A stretch of DNA of 64,000 nt from Micromonospora sp. NBC_01813 (GTDB lineage: Bacteria; Actinomycetota; Actinomycetes; Mycobacteriales; Micromonosporaceae). Of the stretch, positions 19,615-29,108 are shown in pieces. The stretch lies in NCBI RefSeq assembly GCF_035917335.1, contig NZ_CP109067.1, forward strand, positions 746,501-810,500, written 5' to 3'. Under the pieces are notes generated by a model that was given only the letters and a program-made list of their open reading frames with translations, was not told the origin of the DNA and made no database searches. Within the stretch, counting starts at the first letter, position 1. Each line of letters begins with the position of its first letter. The position numbers and the translations under genes are program-made.

Positions 19615-20964
19615 ATGCGGAAACCCGCGTCTGCGACGGGCACCTGGTTGCCCGTCGGACTCGTCGCCACCCTTGCGATCACCGTCGGACTCGTCGCCGG
19701 TCCCGGTGCCCGGCCGGCGGCCGCGTCGGCGACCAGCGGCACGGTGTCGGTGCTGACCTACAACGTGGCCGGCCTGCCGGCCTGGCTGTCCAGCGGCAAC
19801 CCGGCGGTCAACACCCGGCCGATCGGGCAACGCGTCGGTGGCTACGACGTGGTCCACGTCCAGGAGGACTTCAACTACCACGCCGACCTGTACGCGGCCA
19901 ACTCCCATCCACACCGGACGCCGACCAGCGGCGGCGTCCCCTTTGGCGACGGGCTGAACACGCTGTCGTACCACCCGTACTCCGACCTGACCCGGGTGCG
20001 CTGGAACACCTGCAACGGCACCGACTGCCTGACGCCCAAGGGCTTCACCCGGACCCGGATCCGGTTGGCCGACGGCGTCCACGTCGACTTCTACAATGCC
20101 CATCCGAACGCCGGCAGCACCGATGCCGACCTGGCTGCCCGGCGGGCCAACATCTCCCAGCTCACCGCGTACGTGCTGGCGAACTCGGCGGGCAACGCGG
20201 TGGTGGTGGCCGGTGACACGAACACCCGGTGGACCCGGGCCGGGGACAACATCCGCGACCTCGCCAGCGCCGCCGGTCTCACCGACGCGTGGGTCCAGGG
20301 GCAACGTGACGGCGTTCCGCCGGCCGCCGGCAGCCCCGCGCTGGTCTGCGACCCGGCCCAGGTCACCGACGCCTGCGAGGTGGTCGACAAGATCCTCTAC
20401 CGGGGCAACCGCCTCATCGACCTCGATCTGCTCCGGTACGCCAACGACAACGCGGACTTCCTCGACGCCGCCGGTGCGCCGCTGTCCGACCACTACCCGA
20501 TCACCGCGACCCTGCGCTGGAGTCTCGCCGACGACCTGCGGATGAGCGACGACTGGGGCGGCCCGCACGGCACCCCGTTCACCGACGTCGACCAGGTCCG
20601 CCCCGGGGCGCAGGTCAGCCGGCTCACCGTACGGGGCGGCGCCCGGCTCGACCAGGTCTCGCTGGCGGTGGCTGACGGGCCGGTGCTCAGCCACGGCGGC
20701 ACCGGCGGCAGCCCGGCCAGCCTCGACCTGACCGCTGGCGAACGCCTCACCCAGGTCACCCTGACCCGAGGGCAACGCGACGGGCGGACCCGGGTGTTCT
20801 CCGCCCGGTTCGTCACCAGCCGCGGTCGGGTGCTGGCCGCCGGCACCCCGACCGCGGACGCGGTGACGTTCACGGCGCCGGCCGGGTGGCAGATCGGCGG
20901 CTTCCACGGCCGCGGTGGCGCCGAACTGGACCGGCTGGGAGTGATCTACACGCCGGCACCCTGA
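19615..20964 (+). CDS. Secreted endonuclease/exonuclease/phosphatase-family hydrolase with jacalin-like tail
   Basis: 449 aa with a Sec signal peptide (residues 1-~38, ending in RPAAASA). The EEP metal-dependent phosphoesterase fold is complete: LTYNVAGLP (~47-55), catalytic Glu in VHVQEDFNYH (~78-87), FYNAHPNAG (~158-166), AGDTNTRW (~195-202) and the C-terminal SDHYPIT (~290-296). The family includes DNases, sphingomyelinases and inositol phosphatases; the substrate cannot be chosen here. Residues ~315-449 (DDWGGPHG... FHGRGG) form a jacalin-like beta-prism lectin domain, suggesting carbohydrate binding. The ATG follows GGAAAGGG. Single gene, convergent with the next. Confidence 0.82.
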   Translation: MRKPASATGTWLPVGLVATLAITVGLVAGPGARPAAASATSGTVSVLTYNVAGLPAWLSSGNPAVNTRPIGQRVGGYDVVHVQEDFNYHADLYAANSHPHRTPTSGGVPFGDGLNTLSYHPYSDLTRVRWNTCNGTDCLTPKGFTRTRIRLADGVHVDFYNAHPNAGSTDADLAARRANISQLTAYVLANSAGNAVVVAGDTNTRWTRAGDNIRDLASAAGLTDAWVQGQRDGVPPAAGSPALVCDPAQVTDACEVVDKILYRGNRLIDLDLLRYANDNADFLDAAGAPLSDHYPITATLRWSLADDLRMSDDWGGPHGTPFTDVDQVRPGAQVSRLTVRGGARLDQVSLAVADGPVLSHGGTGGSPASLDLTAGERLTQVTLTRGQRDGRTRVFSARFVTSRGRVLAAGTPTADAVTFTAPAGWQIGGFHGRGGAELDRLGVIYTPAP

Positions 20965-20968
20965 CCAG

Positions 20969-21730
20969 TCACTGGACGAGGCTGACGAGGGCCCGCTTCA
21001 GGTAGCCGTCATGCCGGTTGTCGACCCAGCCGACCGCGCTGATCGGCCGGCCCTGCCGGCGGGCCTCGTCGCAGTAGTCCAGCACGTCGTTCGCGGGCTG
21101 ATAGTCGGTCACCGCGAGCGCCGCGTTCGCCCGCAGCCGGTACGCGGCGTCCTCCGCGTCGCGGACCGCCACCCGTCCGTCGTCGTCGCGCCGGGCGGCC
21201 ACGGTGATCTGCCAGCCGAACAGTTGGACCAGCACGATTCCGGGCGGAGCGTCGGCCGGGATGCTCACGTCGGCGTTGGCCCGGGCGAGCGCCTCGGCCA
21301 CCTCCCGTTGGTAGGTGCCGGCCCAGGCCGCCTGGGCCTGCTGCGGGCGCATCACCGACAGCAGCTCCGTCTGTATCTCGGCGGGCAGCGAGGTGAGCAG
21401 CGCGGCGAGGGTGGGTTGCGGCAACCGGTCGGCCACCGCCCGAACCTGATCGAGCGGCAGACTGCTGAGCATGCTCACCGCCTCGGCCGTGGGCAGGGCC
21501 CGGACCAGGTCGGCGAGCTGCTCGGTGCTCAGCAAGCCCATCAGCCGAGCCCGTAGATCGTTGCCGGCGGCGGGCAGCAGCCGGATCAGGTCGGCGGTCG
21601 TCAGCTCGGCGACCACCACCGGTATGCGGTCGGCAGGCATCGCGGCCAGCAGTCCCACGGCCTGCCGCGGCTGGGTGCTGCGGACCATGGCGATCAGCTG
21701 GGTTATGGGCATCATCCCACCGGGCAGCAT
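20969..21730 (-). CDS. Hypothetical protein with MgtE-N/FliG-like helical repeats
   Basis: 253 aa, not assigned. Residues ~1-130 are made of short helical units, each near 25 residues, ending in patterns such as LLSTEQLADLVRALP and SLPLDQVRAVADRLP, resembling MgtE N-domain or FliG-type armadillo repeats. Residues ~150-253 form a separate alpha/beta part (LFGWQITVAARRDDDGR, AALAVTDYQPANDVLDYC). No signal or membrane segment. The ATG at 21730 has GGAG upstream; ATGs at 21715 and 21712 are alternatives. It ends 4 bp from the convergent secreted hydrolase gene. Confidence 0.65.
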   Translation of the reverse strand: MLPGGMMPITQLIAMVRSTQPRQAVGLLAAMPADRIPVVVAELTTADLIRLLPAAGNDLRARLMGLLSTEQLADLVRALPTAEAVSMLSSLPLDQVRAVADRLPQPTLAALLTSLPAEIQTELLSVMRPQQAQAAWAGTYQREVAEALARANADVSIPADAPPGIVLVQLFGWQITVAARRDDDGRVAVRDAEDAAYRLRANAALAVTDYQPANDVLDYCDEARRQGRPISAVGWVDNRHDGYLKRALVSLVQ

Positions 21731-21881
21731 GAGTTCATTCTCCAGGAGTCAAGTGATCGTTACGCGCGCCTGATGTGCCTAACATCCCAGGTCGTGATGG
21801 TGCATCAACCCGTTGGTGGAGTTGTACGGCGTTCGGTTAGGTTTGTCGAACATGCCGCAGGCAAGCTGAGCGCCGCTCGGT

Positions 21882-21887
21882 TACCCT
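21882..21887 (+). promoter_or_regulatory. -10 box of a leaderless promoter
   Basis: TACCCT followed by 7 nt and the ATG at 21895, without any Shine-Dalgarno sequence. This matches the TANNNT-N6/7-start pattern seen at several other genes in the window. Confidence 0.35.
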
Positions 21888-21894
21888 CGCGGCC

Positions 21895-22335
21895 ATGACC
21901 CCCCGTCTGTCGCCCCTGTCCGGCCAACCCGCGCGGCACCTGGCCGTGGCCAGCGGGGTGCTAGCCCTGTCCGGGTGCACCATGGCGGTGGTGGCCTGGT
22001 TGTTCCTGGGTTTCGTGCAGCCGCCGGAGGCCGCCGCCAGCACCGCGGTCGCCACCTTCGCCAGTCGGTTGGCTGACGGTACCCCGGATTCGGCGTACGA
22101 CCTGCTTTGCGCCGCCACCCGAACGGAGCTGAACCGGTCGGACTTCGCCGACTGGGCGCGGCGGCAGGGCACCTCGGACCACTGGGTCGGTGCGGCGGTC
22201 GTCGACGCCGACCGAGCTTCGGTCACGGTCGGCGCGCGGCTGACCGGGGCGGACGGAACCGCGCAGGCGGTGTCGTTCGAGGTGATCGCCGAACAGGGCG
22301 CCTGGCGGGTCTGTACCGGACCGTGGCCGCGCTGA
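21895..22335 (+). CDS. Hypothetical membrane-anchored protein
   Basis: 146 aa. One hydrophobic segment (~19-42, VLALSGCTMAVVAWLFLGFV) anchors it. The outside part (~45-146) resembles the small cystatin/NTF2-like domains of actinobacterial exported proteins, with FASRLADGTPDSAYDLLCAATR then a C-terminal AWRVCTGPWPR; two cysteines (~73 and ~140) could form a disulfide. Function unknown. It starts leaderless from a TACCCT box. It lies 51 bp upstream of the leader ORF of the ABC-F gene, whose promoter appears to be separate. Confidence 0.6.
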   Translation: MTPRLSPLSGQPARHLAVASGVLALSGCTMAVVAWLFLGFVQPPEAAASTAVATFASRLADGTPDSAYDLLCAATRTELNRSDFADWARRQGTSDHWVGAAVVDADRASVTVGARLTGADGTAQAVSFEVIAEQGAWRVCTGPWPR

Positions 22336-22372
22336 GGCCGGTAACCGACTGGGTGCTGGTCGCCGACGACGG

Positions 22373-22378
22373 TAGTAT
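22373..22378 (+). promoter_or_regulatory. -10 box for the ABC-F leader transcript
   Basis: TAGTAT, a good match to TATAAT. A GTG lies 7 nt downstream at 22386 and would be the first codon of a leaderless short ORF. No canonical -35 box precedes it, which is common for activator-dependent promoters. Confidence 0.45.
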
Positions 22379-22385
22379 GGGCGAC

Positions 22386-22406
22386 GTGCTGCTCTGCGAA
22401 GGCTGA
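22386..22406 (+). CDS. Candidate leader peptide (uORF) of the ABC-F gene
   Basis: A six-codon ORF, GTG CTG CTC TGC GAA GGC then TGA (fM-L-L-C-E-G). The same frame can start at ATG 22377 (nine codons), but that ATG overlaps the -10 box. The last ten bases (22397-22406, CGAAGGCTGA) are perfectly complementary to 22488-22497, just before the ABC-F ribosome-binding site, and a GC-rich hairpin lies between. This is the layout of a translation-dependent attenuator. Not shown to be translated; inference from layout. Confidence 0.4.
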   Translation: MLLCEG

Positions 22407-22414
22407 AACGCCCC

Positions 22415-22441
22415 GCGCCGGCGGAAGACCTCCGTCGGCGC
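22415..22441 (+). terminator. Candidate attenuator hairpin in the ABC-F leader
   Basis: An 11-bp stem (GCGCCGGCGGA at 22415-22425 with 22431-22441, one G-U pair) and a 5-nt loop, starting 8 nt after the uORF stop and 77 nt before the ABC-F ATG. There is no T-run, but GC stems alone often terminate in actinobacteria. It sits inside the longer-range pair 22397-22406/22488-22497. Confidence 0.45.
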
Positions 22442-22517
22442 TCCGTTGTGTCCGCGCATCGTCGTGTCCGCGAGCCACGTCCGCGAGTCAGCCTTCGACA
22501 TCAGGAGCGAGCTACCA

Positions 22518-24125
<1,608 letters not shown>

Positions 24126-24201
24126 ACGTGCCCGGGGTTCACTGACGCGGGTTGCCGATGTTGTATCGGTGAACGTCATTATCAGTTAACGTGAATTGCA
24201 T

Positions 24202-24231
24202 GAACATGGGCGGGCCGGTGGAACATGGGCG
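24202..24231 (+). repeat. Short direct repeat in the ABC-F/HTH gap
   Basis: GAACATGGGCG occurs at 24202-24212 and 24221-24231, 19 bp apart. It lies in the 273-bp gap (24126-24398), which is unusually AT-rich at 24160-24205 and otherwise holds no recognised gene. It could be a regulator site for the HTH gene. Confidence 0.35.
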
Positions 24232-24398
24232 AACAGCTGGACGCTCCGGTGGGATTTCTCCGGCAGGGCCGTATCGGGTAACTGACACCGGTGTGCGTGT
24301 CGGTTGGCGAACAGTTGATATCTAGCGCATGATCGTTGGAGGCGGTCTAATAGGTGGGACCGCATCGAACCACCCAGTCTGGGACGTGAGGAATCAAC

Positions 24399-24626
24399 AT
24401 GGCAGCCACCGGCACAGCCGCCACCACCGAGAAGGGTCGCCGGATCGTCGGAGCCGAGCGTCAGACCCTGGCCAAAGACCTCGTCAAGCGCTACTCCTCC
24501 GGGGAGAGCATCCGCGCCCTGGCGGCCTCCACCGGCCGTTCCTACGGCTTCGTCCACCGGGTGCTCACCGAGTCGGGCGTGCAGTTGCGTCAGCGTGGCG
24601 GCGCTCGGCGCCGCAAGAAGGGATGA
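24399..24626 (+). CDS. Small helix-turn-helix protein (Rv1473A-like)
   Basis: 75 aa, strongly basic. A helix-turn-helix fills most of it: RQTLAKDLVKRYSSGESIRA then LAASTGRSYGFVHRVLTESG (~20-60), with a basic tail RRRKKG. Short HTH proteins of this kind occur beside the ABC-F gene in mycobacteria and many other actinobacteria and are annotated as possible regulators. The ATG has GAGGA 7 nt upstream. The following enoyl-CoA hydratase gene starts 50 bp downstream and may share the transcript. Confidence 0.82.
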   Translation: MAATGTAATTEKGRRIVGAERQTLAKDLVKRYSSGESIRALAASTGRSYGFVHRVLTESGVQLRQRGGARRRKKG

Positions 24627-24675
24627 CCATCCCGCCTTCTCCCATCGTGCTTCGTCAGCGCGGTCAGGGCCCCCG

Positions 24676-25500
24676 TTGACCGTGGCTGGCGGCGTACGAC
24701 TCGACTACGACGGGCCGGTCGCGACGGTGACGTTGGACCGGCCCGACGTGCTCAACGCCCAGACCCCACAGATGTGGCACGCGCTGCGCGACATCGGCCG
24801 GACGTTGCGCGGCCACGTGCGCGTCGTCGTGGTGCGCGGGGCCGGTCGCGCGTTCTCCGCCGGTCTCGACCGCAGGTTCGTCCAGTCGCTGCTCGATCCG
24901 GCGTCGGACCCGGTGCCGCCGCCGAACGCCGAACCCGGCACCGGGTCCGACGGCGAACCACCTCCGCCGCGCCTCGTCGATCTCCCGCCGGACGAGTGCG
25001 CTGCCCTGATCGCCCAGTTCCAGGAGGCCTTCACCTGGCTGGCGCGTCCGGATCTGATCAGTGTCGCGGCGGTGCACGGCCCAGCGGTGGGCGCGGGCTT
25101 CCAACTCGCGCTCGCCTGCGACGTACGCGTCCTGGCTGACGACGCCCGGCTGCGGATGGCCGAGGTCACCCTGGGTCTGGTGCCCGACCTCGGCGGCACC
25201 CGGCGCCTGGTGGAACTGGTCGGATACAGCCGCGCCCTGGAGATCTGCACCACCGGCCGCTGGATCGACGCGGCCGAATCCGAACGGATCGGGCTGGCCA
25301 ACCTGGTGGTGCCCGCAGCCGAGCTGGGTCCCGCCGTCACCGATCTGGCCGCCGCGGTGCTGGCCGGACCGCGCGACGCGGTGATCGAGATCAAAGCCCT
25401 GCTCGCCGGGGCCATCGACCGCAGCCCGGCCGCGCAACTACGTGCCGAACGGGAGGCCCAGACCCGCCGAATCCGTGACTTGGCGGGCCTCGGCGAGTGA
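24676..25500 (+). CDS. Enoyl-CoA hydratase/isomerase family protein
   Basis: Crotonase-fold protein, 274 aa from TTG 24676 (AGGG 6 nt upstream); GTG 24682 is the alternative. Seen: VTLDRPDVLNAQTPQMWHAL (~17-36), GAGRAFSAGLD with the oxyanion-hole motif (~57-67), HGPAVGAGFQLALACDVRV (~125-143), and EVTLGLVPDLGGTRRLVELV, where the usual catalytic Glu positions fall (~155-175). A Pro-rich insertion (~75-100, [20 protein letters not shown]) is unusual. It probably acts on an acyl-CoA, perhaps in beta-oxidation; exact substrate unknown. Same neighbourhood as mycobacterial echA12. Confidence 0.85.
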   Translation: MTVAGGVRLDYDGPVATVTLDRPDVLNAQTPQMWHALRDIGRTLRGHVRVVVVRGAGRAFSAGLDRRFVQSLLDPASDPVPPPNAEPGTGSDGEPPPPRLVDLPPDECAALIAQFQEAFTWLARPDLISVAAVHGPAVGAGFQLALACDVRVLADDARLRMAEVTLGLVPDLGGTRRLVELVGYSRALEICTTGRWIDAAESERIGLANLVVPAAELGPAVTDLAAAVLAGPRDAVIEIKALLAGAIDRSPAAQLRAEREAQTRRIRDLAGLGE

Positions 25501-25647
25501 GGCCGCCTGGCTCGGCCCCGCCCGGTCGCGATCCCGGTCGGTAAGTGACAAACGGGAAGATGTCAGTTACCTCAATTGTTGTCGTACGTGTCCGGGAGAC
25601 TGTTCCCCGCGACAGGAGACAGCGCGACACGAGACAAGAGGTGGCGG

Positions 25648-27642
25648 GTGCCGGGTCCGATGGCTGGCGGTGGCGGGATGGGCGGCATGGGCGCCAGCTG
25701 GAGCATGCTCCGCTCGATGCGCGACGACGACAAGATGCGCGCCCACCGGGTCAACCGCGGCACGACGCGGCGGATCGTGGCCTTCGCCGGACCCTACCGT
25801 CGCGACATCGTCGTCTTCCTGATCACCGTCGTCCTCGCGGCCGGGATCGGCGTCGCCACTCCGGTCCTCGCCGGCGACGTGATCAACGCGATCACCGGCG
25901 GTGGCACCGACGCCGGTGCGACCGTGGTGCGACTGGCGTTGTTCATCGCCGGCCTGGCCGTCGTCGACGCCCTGCTGTCCCTCGCCCAACGCTGGTACGC
26001 CGCCCGCATCGGTGAGGGCATCATTCTCGACCTGCGGACCCGGGTCTACGACCACGTGCAGCGCATGCCGCTGCAGTTCTTCACCCGCACCCAGACCGGG
26101 GCGCTGGTCAGCCGACTCAACAACGACGTCCTCGGTGCCCAGCGGGCGTTCACCTCCACCCTGTCGGGCGTGGTCAGCAACGTCATCCAGCTGGTGCTCA
26201 CCGCCGCGGTGATGTTCACCCTCTCCTGGCAGATCACCGCGCTGTCCCTGGCGCTGCTGCCGATCTTCATCGTGCCGGCCCGCCGGGTCGGTCGCCGACT
26301 CGCGGAGATCACCCGCGAGTCCTACGACCTCGACGCCAAGATGAACGCCACGATGACCGAGCGGTTCGGTGTCTCGGGTGCCCTGCTGGTCAAGCTCTTC
26401 GGCCAGCCGGAGGAGGAGTCCCGTCGGTTCACCGAGCGGGCCGACCGGGTCCGGGAGATCGGCATCCAGTCGGCGATGTATTCACGGACCTTCTTCGTCG
26501 CGATGCTGCTCGTCGCCTCGCTGGCCCAGGCACTGACCTACGGCCTCGGCGGCTGGCTGGCGGTCACCGGCGCGGTCAGTGCCGGCACCGTGGTCACCCT
26601 CGCGCTGCTGCTGACCCGCCTGTACGGTCCGCTGACCGCACTGTCCAACGTGCGGGTCGACGTGATGAGCGCGTTGGTCTCCTTCGACCGGGTGTTCGAG
26701 GTGCTCGACCTCAAGCCGTCGATCGCGCAACGGCCGGACGCCGTACCCGTGCCGCCCGGCACCGGCCGGTTGGAGTTCCGGGATGTCCGCTTCCGCTATC
26801 CCAGCGCGGCCGAGATCTCGCTGGCTTCGCTGGAGGACGTCGCCACCCTGGACCGGACCGTCTCCGAGCCGGTGCTGCGCGGGGTGTCGTTCACCGCCGA
26901 GCCGGGGCAGTTGGTGGCCCTGGTCGGCCCGTCCGGCGCGGGCAAGAGCACGACCGCCATGTTGGTCTCCCGGGTGTACGACGTCACCGACGGCGAGATC
27001 CTGATCGGCGGTGTGGACGTGCGCGACGCGACGCTCGACTCGCTGCGCGACACCATCGGGGTGGTCACCCAGGATTCGCACCTGTTCCACGAGACGATCG
27101 CGGAGAACCTGCGCTACGCCAAGCCCGGCGCGACCGACGACGAACTGTGGGCGGCGCTGCGTGGCGCGGAGGTCGCCGAGCTGGTCCGGGCGTTGCCGGC
27201 CGGGCTGGACACCGTGGTAGGGGAGCGGGGGTACCGATTCTCCGGCGGTGAGAAGCAGCGCATCGCGATCGCCCGGCTGCTACTCAAGGCCCCGTCGATC
27301 GTCATCCTGGACGAAGCCACCGCCCACCTGGACTCGGAGTCCGAAGCGGCGGTGCAGCGCGCGTTGTCGGTCGCGCTGACCGGGCGTACGGCGTTGGTGA
27401 TCGCACACCGGCTGTCGACGGTCCGCGACGCGGATCAGATCCTGGTGCTCGACGGCGGCCGGATCGTGGAACGCGGCCGGCACACCGACCTGATCGGTGC
27501 CGGCGGACTCTACGCCGAGCTGTACCGCACCCAGTTCGCGGTCGCCGATTCGCCGATCCGGTTCCCGGACGACACCGGCCCGGATCCGGTCGCGGTCGGC
27601 GGCACCCGGCAGTTCCCGATCGATCCAGAGCCGGGCGTCTGA
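25648..27642 (+). CDS. ABC exporter (fused membrane and ATPase domains)
   Basis: 664 aa from GTG 25648, which has AAGAGG 7 nt upstream; ATG 25660 is an alternative. A Gly/Met-rich N-terminus (MAGGGGMGGMG) precedes the type I exporter membrane domain (~45-330, six segments). The ATPase domain (~365-610) has Walker A GPSGAGKST, signature FSGGEKQRIA, Walker B VILDEATAHLD and the switch AHRLST. A ~15-residue insertion (SLASLEDVATLDRT) interrupts the start of the ATPase domain. It probably works as a homodimer or with a partner encoded elsewhere; the substrate (drug, lipid or peptide) is not readable. Confidence 0.88.
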   Translation: MPGPMAGGGGMGGMGASWSMLRSMRDDDKMRAHRVNRGTTRRIVAFAGPYRRDIVVFLITVVLAAGIGVATPVLAGDVINAITGGGTDAGATVVRLALFIAGLAVVDALLSLAQRWYAARIGEGIILDLRTRVYDHVQRMPLQFFTRTQTGALVSRLNNDVLGAQRAFTSTLSGVVSNVIQLVLTAAVMFTLSWQITALSLALLPIFIVPARRVGRRLAEITRESYDLDAKMNATMTERFGVSGALLVKLFGQPEEESRRFTERADRVREIGIQSAMYSRTFFVAMLLVASLAQALTYGLGGWLAVTGAVSAGTVVTLALLLTRLYGPLTALSNVRVDVMSALVSFDRVFEVLDLKPSIAQRPDAVPVPPGTGRLEFRDVRFRYPSAAEISLASLEDVATLDRTVSEPVLRGVSFTAEPGQLVALVGPSGAGKSTTAMLVSRVYDVTDGEILIGGVDVRDATLDSLRDTIGVVTQDSHLFHETIAENLRYAKPGATDDELWAALRGAEVAELVRALPAGLDTVVGERGYRFSGGEKQRIAIARLLLKAPSIVILDEATAHLDSESEAAVQRALSVALTGRTALVIAHRLSTVRDADQILVLDGGRIVERGRHTDLIGAGGLYAELYRTQFAVADSPIRFPDDTGPDPVAVGGTRQFPIDPEPGV

Positions 27643-27643
27643 C

Positions 27644-27649
27644 TACGCT
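27644..27649 (+). promoter_or_regulatory. -10 box of a leaderless promoter
   Basis: TACGCT immediately after the ABC exporter stop, 6 nt before the ATG at 27656. Fits the TANNNT-N6-start pattern and would let the zinc-ribbon gene be expressed alone. Confidence 0.35.
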
Positions 27650-27655
27650 GTCCCG

Positions 27656-28024
27656 ATGGACCAGGAGGCCCTCGCGGCGGCACTGCGTGACTTCGTCGAC
27701 CGGATCGCACTGTTCGACCCGGCTCCGCCGATCCCCGCCCCGCCGACCGACACCCAGCCGCCGATCGGTCAGCCGGCAACCGGGCGGCCGGCGGCGCCGA
27801 TCGAGATCCGCGTCGGCGGCGCCGATCCCGTGCAGTTGACCGCAACGGCGGCCGAGGCGTTGGGCGTCGCGCTGCGGTCCTACCACGATCCGCGTGACCG
27901 GGGCCGCTGCGACCAGTGCGGTGGCCGGCGCCTCGACGAAGCACTGCAGTGCCTCGACTGCGGCCAGCCGGGCGGGCTCTTCGGCCAACTGGTCCGAGAG
28001 CGGATGACCCGCTATCAGGAATGA
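27656..28024 (+). CDS. Small zinc-ribbon protein
   Basis: 122 aa, function unknown. N-terminal helix (residues 1-20), a Pro-rich linker (~25-45, PPIPAPPTDTQPPIGQP), a short beta region, and a C-terminal zinc ribbon with C-x2-C (CDQCGGRRLDEA) and C-x2-C (LQCLDCGQPG) at ~80-105. The start 13 bp after the exporter stop suggests shared expression, but a TACGCT box gives it a possible leaderless promoter. Its last codons overlap the tail of a mug-like pseudogene on the other strand. Confidence 0.7.
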   Translation: MDQEALAAALRDFVDRIALFDPAPPIPAPPTDTQPPIGQPATGRPAAPIEIRVGGADPVQLTATAAEALGVALRSYHDPRDRGRCDQCGGRRLDEALQCLDCGQPGGLFGQLVRERMTRYQE

Positions 28025-28292
28025 CTGGCGAGCCGCAAGGTGCCGAACTCGGCTGCCAGACCGCCGAGCTGATAGTGCGCGTTCAGACCGCTCGGGTTCG
28101 GCAGCACCCACACCCGGGCACCGGCGATCTTCTCGTCCTGCCGGCCGATCGCCGCCCGTGGGCGGCCGAACCCGGTCCGGTACGCGGTCACCCCGACCAC
28201 CGCCACCCAACCCGGCCGTGCTCAACTCGGCCGCGCGGGCGGCGGCCCGGGCCACCAGATTGGTCAGCCCGAGCCCGAGACCGGGCAGCAGC
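28015..28292 (-). pseudogene. Remnant of a mismatch-specific (Mug/TDG-type) uracil-DNA glycosylase
   Basis: The C-terminal part is intact in frame (VAVVGVTAYRTGFGRP, then WVLPNPSGLNAHYQLGGL), which are characteristic Mug motifs. Just upstream, in another frame, LGLGLTNLVARAAARAAELS matches the preceding conserved segment. About 25 residues that normally separate the two blocks are missing and the frames do not join. The N-terminal half, with the catalytic GINPG-type motif, is absent; the SDR gene ends where it should be. So the gene is truncated, internally deleted and frameshifted. Confidence 0.72.
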
Positions 28293-28317
28293 CGCCCCGC
28301 CCCGCCAGCCGCGATCG

Positions 28318-29079
28318 TCACGGATACGGCAGCGCGCCGCCGTCGACCGGGATGGTCAGTCCGGTCAGGTAGCTCGCGGCCGGGGAGAGTACGAACGCCG
28401 CGACGCGGCCGAACTCGGCCGGCTCACCGAGCCGGCCGAGCGGAATCGCCGCCTCCGCGTCGGCACGCGCCCGCTGCGGGTCGGCCGCCGTGGCGAACAA
28501 CTCGACGTTACGGTCGGTCATGATCCGACCCGGCAGCAGACTGACCAGCCGGACGCCCTGCCGGGCGTAGCCATCGGCGAACTCCTTGACGACGGCTGCC
28601 AGACCCGGCCGGAATCCGTTGGAGACGCCGAGGCCGGGCAGCGGCATCCGGGCCGAGGTGGACAGCACCACCGCGACCGCGCTGCCAGCCGGGGCCGCGT
28701 CGGCGAAGGTGCGCACCGCGCGTACCGTGCCGAGGAAGACCGTTTCGAACGCGTCGCGCCACTGCTGGTCGTCGACCGCTGTCGCGGCGGCCGGTCGCGG
28801 TCCGCCTACCGACACCAGGGCGCCGTCGAAGCGGCCGAACCGGTCGGTCGCCGCAGCGACGAGCCGCTCGGCCGTGTCCGGCGCGGCGAGATCGGCGGGC
28901 ACCGCGACCGCGTGGTCCGGGCCGCCGAGCCGCTCGACGGCTGCCGCGAGCCCGGCGGCGTCGCGGGCGGCGAGCACCACCCGGGCACCGTCGGCCACCA
29001 GACAGGCCGCGGTGGCGAAGCCGAGCCCCCGCGACGCGCCGGTCAACACGTACACCTGGTCGGTGAGGCCGAGATCCAT
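28318..29079 (-). CDS. SDR-family oxidoreductase (last gene of the DUF692 operon)
   Basis: Short-chain dehydrogenase/reductase, 253 aa from ATG 29079. NAD(P)-binding TGASRGLGFA (~13-22); a Ser in the catalytic region VVLSTSARMPLPG (~135-147) but the usual Y-x3-K reads GFRPGLAAVVKEFA, with Phe in the Tyr position and Lys kept; C-terminal PVDGG. The NNAG motif is also replaced (VSVGGPRP). So it is an atypical, perhaps catalytically altered SDR. It begins 29 bp after the stop of the 169-aa gene and may be co-transcribed with the membrane protein and DUF692 genes. Substrate unknown. Confidence 0.8.
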   Translation of the reverse strand: MDLGLTDQVYVLTGASRGLGFATAACLVADGARVVLAARDAAGLAAAVERLGGPDHAVAVPADLAAPDTAERLVAAATDRFGRFDGALVSVGGPRPAAATAVDDQQWRDAFETVFLGTVRAVRTFADAAPAGSAVAVVLSTSARMPLPGLGVSNGFRPGLAAVVKEFADGYARQGVRLVSLLPGRIMTDRNVELFATAADPQRARADAEAAIPLGRLGEPAEFGRVAAFVLSPAASYLTGLTIPVDGGALPYP

Positions 29080-29108
29080 GCTGGCGATCCTGCTACACCG
29101 CTCGCCGA

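Noticed and set aside
22377-22406. ATG 22377 as start of the ABC-F leader peptide
   Set aside because: The ATG overlaps the -10 box, so it would not be on the mRNA made from that promoter. GTG 22386 in the same frame fits better.
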